NCBI GenBank assembly: GCA_001414485.1 | Contig: LLEY01000102.1 | Coordinates: 124,001-188,000, forward strand | DNA from: Calycina herbarum | Taxonomy: Eukaryota; Ascomycota; Leotiomycetes; Helotiales; Pezizellaceae | Direction of reading: 5' to 3' | Length of the DNA stretch: 64,000 bases | Shown: positions 56,912 to 64,000 of the stretch, piece after piece | How the letters are laid out: each line of letters begins with the position of its first letter | Position numbering within the stretch: position 1 is the stretch's first letter | Notes under the pieces: generated by a model | Seen by the model: only the letters and a program-made list of their open reading frames with translations | Databases searched by the model: none | Told to the model about the DNA's origin: nothing | Program-made: the position numbers and the translations under genes

Positions 56912-58389
56912 GAGAGGTTGAAGGTTGTCTTAATGGATTTCACTTCAACCTATCAAGCCTAGTTCTTTTGATTCCGGACCCCGATTCTATTCTCTTTCCA
57001 TTTTCTACTTCAACTAACTCTCTTTTCTGTTTCGCTCTTTCGGATCTTCTTTCCTTTTCTTTGACAGATTGAAGGATCAGGCAGGACCTCTCAATCTGTT
57101 TCTTCGTCTCCTTACACCCCTTCCCCTTTTTGCTCTTCCCCAACTAATAGAACTTCACTTCCAAAGCCATCATACTAATTTCATTTTTTCATTTCCTCTC
57201 ATTTTTCCACCGCCTTCCTTTCAAAATCATAATCATAATCATATCACATTTCAAATGTTTATTCTGCTCATTCTTGGAATATGTGAACAACAAATAATTC
57301 AACGTTTCAAATCACACGAATATCTTGGTTCCTTAATTAATAGGCCCAGCTTCTTGTTCACGCTGCACTTTGGCAACCTCCCACTTATCTAAATTTCGAA
57401 TGTTCCAAAGATTACATGTATCAATCGACAGAATCGAGTAATCCCTTGAAAACCTCAACGTATCTCCGTTCTTCTTGCTTGCTTGTATCTTCCGCCAATT
57501 AAGCGAGACGACGGATTTACCTTCGCGCACACATCAAAAACCTCTCACATAACAACGCTAAGCCACTTACAGAGTTTTGTTGCACATCGCAAAAGCTGCC
57601 TGCATGATTAGTGTGGAGCTAGTATCGTCTAGCGTCTGTCTTAGCGTTGAAGGAGGTTTTCAGTCCCGGAAATCAACGACAAGACGCGACTCAACATTAA
57701 AAAAAACTAAGAGTGGAGAGCACAAATATGTAATTGTTTCCACTTCGACTCAATTTCTCGTTGTGTTTTTCCGACTACTTTGTATTTCGCTATACTTGTG
57801 GTAAAACTTGTTGGTGTCGCCCGTTTCCCTAATTTCAGGCCGCGCTTACTTTGCTGCCGGCCGTTCTTTGCCGAATTTGACTAAAGAGCCAGCTTTGGGA
57901 ATGCTTTGATAGTCGAATTGGTACTATATCAACAATTTGAGTTCATCGTCAAGACGATGATTGAACCGATCGGAAACTTTTGTTCAAGGTAGATAGTGGA
58001 GAAAGGGTTCTCCCCCACTTGTCTCTTGGTTCTAGTGCTTTCAAATGAACCAAGATGAAGCTGGAGAGCTGTTTACCAGGGTATGAAGGATTTCAGTACA
58101 TGGATCAAGGAGCCTGAATTGTTTGGTATCGATATTGCCCGGCAATGCCCCCTGGCTTCATGAGATCACAGCCCATAGCAACATCTATTGCAGCCCCCCC
58201 AAAGTCTCCTGTAGAACCCAAGCCGTCAGGCGGTTCAAAATGCTGGCATCTTCAATCACATCTAGAGAAGGAGAAGATTTGTAAATGGTAATAATATTAG
58301 GCAATTGAGAATTCTCCGAAGATCTATCCACCCAAAACGTTTCTAGTTTGCAATTTCCTGCTCAACAGAGCTACGACCTGCATCTACAA
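56912..58389. other. Intergenic region between convergent genes
   Basis: Nearly 1.5 kb between the stops of the cysteine-cluster gene and the SUMO protease gene. Plus-strand pyrimidine-rich tracts are common at 57000-57250. No gene, RNA or repeat is supported. Confidence 0.5.
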
Positions 58390-60315
58390 TCATTTCTTCG
58401 CCTTTTTTTTTGCTTCAATCTCAACACTTTGTGATTCCGCCTGCAGGTCCAGAAGAATGTTTCTAATCTGATCGCGTAGTTCCAACGGCGCTTGGAAATC
58501 AATATCATCAAGGGCTTCCCTATGCATGATCTTGCGCGCTATCTCATCAGGCTGCTTCAGAAATTCCTCAATATAGCTAAGAAGAAAGACGCCACAATCG
58601 TAGTCATTTGGTTGTTGAGGAATGCCGCTTGCTGACATTCCAACGGGGTGTGGCCAGTCGACTTGAACACCTTTTTTATCTTGAGCCTCAGCAATCAGGT
58701 ATGACTTCAGCTTGGTGCAAGTAGCGGAGTATTTGCCCTCTAGTGAATCCAATGTGATGATCCTAGGTTGGGACGCATCGTACTTTCGGGGGGCAAACGG
58801 TTTTTTCTTCCCTCTTTTTGGACTAGGCTTCATGCTTTGCTGGGGATCCGGTACCTCCTTTGCCGAATTCTCAGATAGATCGACTTCGCCCGAGGGGTCA
58901 GCGGGATCAGCGATTTCAATGACGTTGTCATTCGAATTCAAAGCCAAAAGCCTACCGGGATTGCATATGATTGCAACATACCAATGGTCATCCTTCAGGT
59001 TTACCGGTACGATGATGTAGTCGTAGGAGAAAATATCAACCTTGGAGGTCCATCGTCGAACATTTTGGTAGTTAATCCGTTGCTTACCAGTATTGGTAGT
59101 AAGATTTTTGTAGAAAAATGTATTGAAAATGTAAATACGAGAGGCCGTCTGTGGTTGCAAATGTTCCTCCAACCAGCGAAGATAGAACTCGATTATACTG
59201 TCATTCAGATACACGCCATCGTCAAGCCTTTCTATGTCCCACTTTTCGACAGTTGCCTTAGCCTTACCATAGATTATTGTGTTTCGCCAATTTTCCTCCC
59301 ATTCCGGATGTAATTGCGACCATCGATCTGGGATTTCAGAGCCAGGATCTTCTTCCTCAGAAGTGACGTTGGATTTTGTACGACGGGTCCTGCGCAAGCG
59401 AGGAGGACTTGAATCTCGGGATGGGGGTGAAGGTAGCTGTGAAGGAGAATTTGACTGGTACATTTTTTGAGGGCACGTCCTTTGAGATCCCCCTTGGGAA
59501 AATCGGCGAGAGGATCTACGAGTTGCGGTATTAGAATACCTTGTGGTTTCATTTGAAGGAAAACCCTCCCTTGAAAATTCATCCTCGCTTCCGCTATCAG
59601 GACGACGCTTTCTCTCTTTTGAACTGAATTCGATGGATTCTCTGCTCCGCCGCACCGTCCTATTTGTCAAGGGCCCATAATCCATAGAATCATTCTCATC
59701 CTCGAAACTGGTGTGTGGCTCTAGAATGGGCACAGAACGGGTCCGATATCGCCTTGCTGCTGAGACCAAATGCATAGGCATTGTCGGATCATACGTAGGT
59801 AAGATAACATGGGGCCAGCTTGTCCTAACTGGCAATTGGTGTCTGGCTGTGGGTATGACCTCCAAATTACCGCTATTGAACTCTTCCTCGGATCCTCCTA
59901 GGAATTCTTCATGTCCAGGGCGATCGATAGTCCGTCCCGTTCGTCTTGGAGAATTCCCCGGACTGAGAGCTCTTGTATTTTTCTGGGTATTTTGCGACCA
60001 CATTCCGGGATCAATGGTGAGCTTTGGATTGAATTCTTGACGGTGTTGTTGACAGTGTTCCTGATGGTGTTCTGGAAGGTATTCTTGATGGTGTCCACGT
60101 AGCAAACTTCTACGCTGCGCCTTAAGCTGGCTGGGAGTTATGTATACTGGTGTGTGTTCCCCAATCTTTTGTCTTTTGGTGGAATGTGTTCCGCCCGAAC
60201 GACTTTTTGGTGTTCCGTAGTACATAGAGGGAGTTCTCGCAGGGCTGGATCCCATTCTCATTGTCATGGGCGTCGAAGGCATATGCCCCTCATCTGGGTA
60301 TAGGGCGGGCGGCAT
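58390..60315 (-). CDS. ULP2: Ulp2-type SUMO-specific cysteine protease
   Basis: An ORF of 641 codons without an intron. The N-terminal 320 residues are Ser/Arg/Pro-rich and disordered. The C48 peptidase domain spans about 345-605. It starts WDIERLDDGVYLNDSIIEFY, the usual entry with the substrate-tunnel residues. The catalytic triad is visible: His444 in DDHWYVAII, Asp523 in ITLDSLEG and Cys574 in NDYDCGVFLLSY, with the oxyanion Gln in IPQQPND. A lysine-rich insertion of about 60 residues between His and Asp fits the Ulp2/SENP6-7 branch more than Ulp1. Such proteases remove SUMO chains from nuclear proteins. Start 60315 is the first in-frame ATG; the frame stays open upstream to a possible splice acceptor at 60422, so a small 5' exon may exist. 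Confidence 0.88.
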   Translation of the reverse strand: MPPALYPDEGHMPSTPMTMRMGSSPARTPSMYYGTPKSRSGGTHSTKRQKIGEHTPVYITPSQLKAQRRSLLRGHHQEYLPEHHQEHCQQHRQEFNPKLTIDPGMWSQNTQKNTRALSPGNSPRRTGRTIDRPGHEEFLGGSEEEFNSGNLEVIPTARHQLPVRTSWPHVILPTYDPTMPMHLVSAARRYRTRSVPILEPHTSFEDENDSMDYGPLTNRTVRRSRESIEFSSKERKRRPDSGSEDEFSREGFPSNETTRYSNTATRRSSRRFSQGGSQRTCPQKMYQSNSPSQLPSPPSRDSSPPRLRRTRRTKSNVTSEEEDPGSEIPDRWSQLHPEWEENWRNTIIYGKAKATVEKWDIERLDDGVYLNDSIIEFYLRWLEEHLQPQTASRIYIFNTFFYKNLTTNTGKQRINYQNVRRWTSKVDIFSYDYIIVPVNLKDDHWYVAIICNPGRLLALNSNDNVIEIADPADPSGEVDLSENSAKEVPDPQQSMKPSPKRGKKKPFAPRKYDASQPRIITLDSLEGKYSATCTKLKSYLIAEAQDKKGVQVDWPHPVGMSASGIPQQPNDYDCGVFLLSYIEEFLKQPDEIARKIMHREALDDIDFQAPLELRDQIRNILLDLQAESQSVEIEAKKKAKK

Positions 60316-61023
60316 TGTTTTCGTGAACGCGAGCTCTTTGGGGAAAGTATTTGGGAGGGAGCTGAGCTGAATGCGGAAGTGGGAGTGGAGAGGACCTTGG
60401 AGGTGAAAGGAACTGGTGGACCTGTAAAAATGGTCAATATCATCGAGTGAATTGGTTCATGGCCCTACTAGATGTTCTTGTTCTTTGGCAAGCTGGCAGT
60501 GGTGTGTCGCGCACCAACATTGTCCTTGATCTGAATTGGACGGCAGCGAAGTCTAGAGGTGTCGTAGCTTTATTCAAAATATCGCTTGTCCACAAGGTAC
60601 GTAGAGACTATGTCTTTCTACGTGAGGTAAGGTTGTTTGCGGAAGCTGCGAGCATCTAGCTATGCGCGCTCTAGGGACCCACTTGGAGCGGTTGGTGATT
60701 GGTCAGCACACCGCTAGCGGAAGATTTGCCAAGACTCGTTTTCTCAAGCGCATTCACTCCGAGATCGCTTTAGGGATATTTGAGAAATCATGAAGTCAGA
60801 ATTGGCAAAGAAAACGTTATAAGTAAGTAGGTAGGCTAGGTTGGTATTATAGCAAAGTGACGATTACTGTTGAATTACAATATCCCACCGGAACTCCTGG
60901 CCTCCCAGCTTTTTATGAACAACCCAATGTCTATGTTGATACAGATCTACCTATACACACAAATTCCTGCCCAGACTTATTCATACGTAGTACAAGCAAA
61001 ATTTCTCTTTCACCTTCTGAACT
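60316..61023. other. Spacer between ULP2 and PET127 genes
   Basis: About 700 bp with the SUMO protease promoter and the PET127 terminator. CCAAT-type motifs stand near 60700. An in-frame open stretch continues upstream of the ULP2 start to a TTTTTACAG acceptor-like site at 60422. Confidence 0.5.
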
Positions 61024-64000
61024 TTAACCATCGTCACCTGTCGATGCCTCTTTACCGCCCTCTTTGCCACCGTCTTTGCCGAAACCAGACTCGTAAACAA
61101 CTTTGTGGGGTTCGTTGGACTGCTCGGCATTCAACTTCGCCCTGTACTCTCTGCCCTTCATTGTGTACCTTTTGATTTCTTCCCTGAAAGAGTTGGCCCA
61201 TTGATTACCATCATCGGCCTCCTTGTCCCTGTTGTAAACCATGTTTCGCCGTTGCTTGCAGGCATCGTAGAGACTTCTAGCTTTTGTAGGGCCCGCAATC
61301 TCGGCCAAAGAGTACTCGAGTTCCCATTCGTCTTCGGGCTTGAGGGAAGTCGGGCGTTGTACTGGTTCACCATTGACTTTGTTACGCGTGGTGAGATACA
61401 TGGCCATGATTGTTTGTTCGGATTCTTCACCGTCATTTGGCGCCTTCTCTGGGTCGGTTTTTACTTCTTGCTTGGCCTGGTCAGCAATATTCTCATCAAA
61501 ATCCCAAGTCGTCCCCTCAATGTCTTTGCTGCTTTCCTCATTATGGGCCGATTCTGCAAGTTTATCGCTCTCTTCAGCATCAAAGTCCCAAGCCGGAGAT
61601 GGCGAGGGTTGAATATCTTCGACTTCATCGACTTGATCGACTACTTGCGCCTCCTTGACCTCGTCAATCTCTTCAGCTGACTCACTTCCCCTCCCCTCTG
61701 TTCCTATGCTCTCTTCCAGAATCGTGTCTTCTCCAGTCTCCTTGCCCAGTCCCAGGACATCCTTTTCAAAGGCTTCAATCTTGGCTTTGTTGGTAGACTG
61801 TAAAGCTTCAATCTTTTTCTCATCCATAGGTTCCGCAAAAATATACATGTATGGGTTGCTATGTTCTGCGGCGTGAGGCCTCGTCTCGCAAAGAAGTCGC
61901 AAAGATTGATTCGGCCATTTGGCTGTCGCCCGATCAAGGACACGATTGAGAAGGTTCAGACTCAGCTTAAATTCCGAATCGCCAAGTGTTGTGTCTTCCG
62001 TCCCGTGTAGAGCGGCATCCATTTCTGGAAGACTGATATACTGGAATCCAAAGATTCTTTCAGTGTTATGAAAAGCAACGAATATTCCGTCCATGCGTCC
62101 GATTCTAACTTGTAAGGAGTATTTCAAGAAGGCAGACCGGATCATGTCATAGTATTCCCGCTCGAAGGACTCCCACTCGCCGTGGCGCGAGCGAATTTCA
62201 TAGCTATTGCCTTCCTCGTACGCGGAAGTGTCCATGCGTATCGAAATAACTGCTCTTGTCTTCAAATCGAACATGCCAGTTCCTGGGACTCGGGGGTCAT
62301 GAGCGTCAAGTTGTGACCTCATAAGAAAATCACCCATCGTTGTGTAGTGATAGGCCTCGGATTCCTTGCGAGTTTCTTCCGAGACAGGGTCAGGGCTATT
62401 CTTTCTATATCTCTCGAACTCTTTAGTTGAATGAGTGAGCAATTTTTCCATTGATTGACCAAGCATACTCAAAATATTCGAGGTATCATATTGCTTGTCA
62501 GCATCAATGGCATAAACTCCGTCTCTCCACCTGAGATACAACGCTGCAGGACTTCGTTGAAATGCTGTGAATGTTTCGAAAGGCGCTGGAAACTGTTTTG
62601 ACAAAACCCCGACATCGATAGGTCGCCAATTAGATATAAGATAATGAAAATGCGACAGGGCAGCCGTCATGCTTGACGTGGACCCAGTGTACTTCTTCTC
62701 TTCGGTTTTCGTGACCTGCAGGAGGGTCTCGTCTCTGGATGAAGTGATGAACTTCTTCAGTAACGAAAAGTCAAATTCTTTGACGGGCATAATCGTTTGC
62801 AAATAAGGATCAAAATTGAACACCCTAGAGCGAGGATCTTGTAACTGGTAGACACCGGGATTGAAGAGGACTCTATCCAGGCCGTACGACAAGGAAGGGA
62901 CCGGGGGTTGGGGTACATTAATTGGCACAAGCTCCAGTCCTTTGGGCGTGATCTTCTCAACACTTCCAACCATGCCCTTCGCGACTTTGATTTCCTGTGT
63001 CGGCGTGCGATCATTTTTATCTTTGGAGGATTTTTTTGTTGGGGGCAGACTGATTCTCGATCGACGTTTCGTTGGCAGGCGCATTGCTTCCTTGATACTC
63101 AAGCCTTTCTTTTGATTTGTCAACCTTAACTTTGCCGGGAGTCCTTTGGTTGACGATGACCCCGATTGAATATCTTTAATGGCTGCCGTGACATTTGAAT
63201 CAAAACTTGTTTCGAATGCACTTTGTAAAGCTTCATGTAACTGTTTATCTGGGGGGTTTTCCTGACTACCTGTAGATTTCCTCTTCATTGCAGCTCTTTT
63301 AGCTCTTTTTCGACCTCTTTGGCTTAGTTTGCGTACTGGGGCGATTTCAGGTGTCTGCATGTCGTCGACCACATTACTCACTGGTCTTCTCGCGACTGAA
63401 GCACCCTCAGCTTGCAACTCTTTATTGGGAGGGTTCTCCTCCTGGATATCTGTAGATTTTTTCTGAAGTAAACCCACGTTTATTTTTGAGTCTCTTGTAG
63501 CTAGTATGCGTTGCATTCTTGTCGGCCGTTTAGAGACGACCCCATTATCAGTCAATTGCTTTCTCACGACCAAAGCCCCCACCGTAGACGGGTTTGGCGT
63601 AGATTCTAGTGACGCCTGGTCCTGGATTTTCAAAGGACTAGACTCCCGAGATACTGCGGGAATCGCCGTTGCCGTCAAAAAACTTGATTTCAACTTGTTT
63701 ATTTTCAACAACCATGCTGGTGATATCACCTTTTGGTCCGCATCCTTGGGAACTTGTTCGGTTTCGATTGTAGACTGTTTTTCTTCCTTCAAAAAGCTCT
63801 CTCGTAGCTGTTCTGTTCGCAGCGACCATGAATTTTCAGGGGGTGTTTTCGATTCTTTCGCAGATTGGGGGAACGCCGTGAGATCTGTAGGCTTTTGGGT
63901 TTTCGACTTTGTTGTGGTGTTGGAAGCTTTTTTGCCAGCTTGGGGTTTGGTGGTACTTGGCGTGACTTTCGATTCGATCGCAGCTTGAGCAATCTCTGCC
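61024..64000 (-). CDS. PET127: PET127-like mitochondrial RNA-processing protein, 5' end beyond window
   Basis: The frame is open from the window edge to the stop at 61024, at least 992 codons; its start lies right of the window. The first 330 residues are basic and Ser/Thr/Lys-rich and fit a presequence plus linker. The Pet127 domain follows: LSYGLDRVLFNPGVYQLQDP (62900), FNFDPYL, EFDFSLLKKF, FHYLISNWRPIDVG, WRDGVYAIDADKQYD, GTGMFDLKTRAVISIRMDTS and LQVRIGRMDGIFVAFHNT (62080). The C terminus is acidic, then rich in Lys and Gly. Pet127 is a protein of the mitochondrial inner membrane, needed for 5' processing and stability of mitochondrial RNAs in yeast. The large acidic insert at 61800-61450 is longer than in yeast. 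No stop or frameshift is seen. Confidence 0.88.
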   Translation of the reverse strand, partial: AEIAQAAIESKVTPSTTKPQAGKKASNTTTKSKTQKPTDLTAFPQSAKESKTPPENSWSLRTEQLRESFLKEEKQSTIETEQVPKDADQKVISPAWLLKINKLKSSFLTATAIPAVSRESSPLKIQDQASLESTPNPSTVGALVVRKQLTDNGVVSKRPTRMQRILATRDSKINVGLLQKKSTDIQEENPPNKELQAEGASVARRPVSNVVDDMQTPEIAPVRKLSQRGRKRAKRAAMKRKSTGSQENPPDKQLHEALQSAFETSFDSNVTAAIKDIQSGSSSTKGLPAKLRLTNQKKGLSIKEAMRLPTKRRSRISLPPTKKSSKDKNDRTPTQEIKVAKGMVGSVEKITPKGLELVPINVPQPPVPSLSYGLDRVLFNPGVYQLQDPRSRVFNFDPYLQTIMPVKEFDFSLLKKFITSSRDETLLQVTKTEEKKYTGSTSSMTAALSHFHYLISNWRPIDVGVLSKQFPAPFETFTAFQRSPAALYLRWRDGVYAIDADKQYDTSNILSMLGQSMEKLLTHSTKEFERYRKNSPDPVSEETRKESEAYHYTTMGDFLMRSQLDAHDPRVPGTGMFDLKTRAVISIRMDTSAYEEGNSYEIRSRHGEWESFEREYYDMIRSAFLKYSLQVRIGRMDGIFVAFHNTERIFGFQYISLPEMDAALHGTEDTTLGDSEFKLSLNLLNRVLDRATAKWPNQSLRLLCETRPHAAEHSNPYMYIFAEPMDEKKIEALQSTNKAKIEAFEKDVLGLGKETGEDTILEESIGTEGRGSESAEEIDEVKEAQVVDQVDEVEDIQPSPSPAWDFDAEESDKLAESAHNEESSKDIEGTTWDFDENIADQAKQEVKTDPEKAPNDGEESEQTIMAMYLTTRNKVNGEPVQRPTSLKPEDEWELEYSLAEIAGPTKARSLYDACKQRRNMVYNRDKEADDGNQWANSFREEIKRYTMKGREYRAKLNAEQSNEPHKVVYESGFGKDGGKEGGKEASTGDDG

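Noticed and set aside
61105..61680. 191-codon hydrophobic ORF on the plus strand
   Set aside because: It is the antisense of the acidic C-terminal part of PET127; antisense of Glu/Asp/Lys-rich coding often looks hydrophobic.

Overview
The window reads as a chromosome segment of a filamentous ascomycete (Pezizomycotina, most like Leotiomycetes/Helotiales; the order is inferred from general resemblance and is not proved). Evidence: genes with short GT-AG introns of about 45-85 bp, fungal-only families (2EXR, DUF3176, HET, fungal NACHT), and retrotransposons with the TA-rich, Gln/Trp-to-stop decay expected of repeat-induced point mutation (RIP).

Positions 1-28258 are a retrotransposon island without an intact gene. 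One RIP-degraded Ty3/Gypsy chromodomain element on the minus strand (5' LTR 27820-28258, 3' LTR remnant 2855-3048) has received four further insertions. These are a second copy of the same family in plus orientation (1-2854, inside its 3' LTR), a Ty1/Copia element (6213-12541, TSD CTTAA), and two more Gypsy elements (12854-19193, TSD ATAAG; 20989-26907, TSD TTCTA). Between pol and the 3' LTR both copies of the outer family carry an antisense coding remnant with a double cysteine-cluster pattern whose cysteines have mostly become tyrosines.

Positions 28259-46400 are a transition zone. It starts with a NACHT-type STAND gene cut off exactly at the outer LTR and carrying several nonsense changes. 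Apparently intact genes follow: a 2EXR/F-box-like protein, a DUF4202 protein, a small Gly-rich conserved protein and a second 2EXR protein. They are interleaved with decayed genes (DUF3176 membrane protein, a Gln/Arg/Ser-rich protein, a HET-domain protein) and a Tc1/mariner-type MITE at 40031-40524.

Positions 47497-64000 are conserved core genome: a CYSTM-like small protein, RNA polymerase I subunit RPA49, ribosomal protein eL41 (25 codons with an intron two codons before the stop), an FHA-kinase of the Chk2/Rad53 family, a Cys-rich acidic protein, a Ulp2-type SUMO protease and a 5'-truncated PET127 homologue at the right edge. RPA49 and eL41 serve ribosome production, the kinase and SUMO protease serve genome-integrity and SUMO signalling, and PET127 serves mitochondrial RNA. 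They are independently transcribed neighbours, not an operon. Coding starts and introns were placed by eye from splice motifs and reading-frame continuity.
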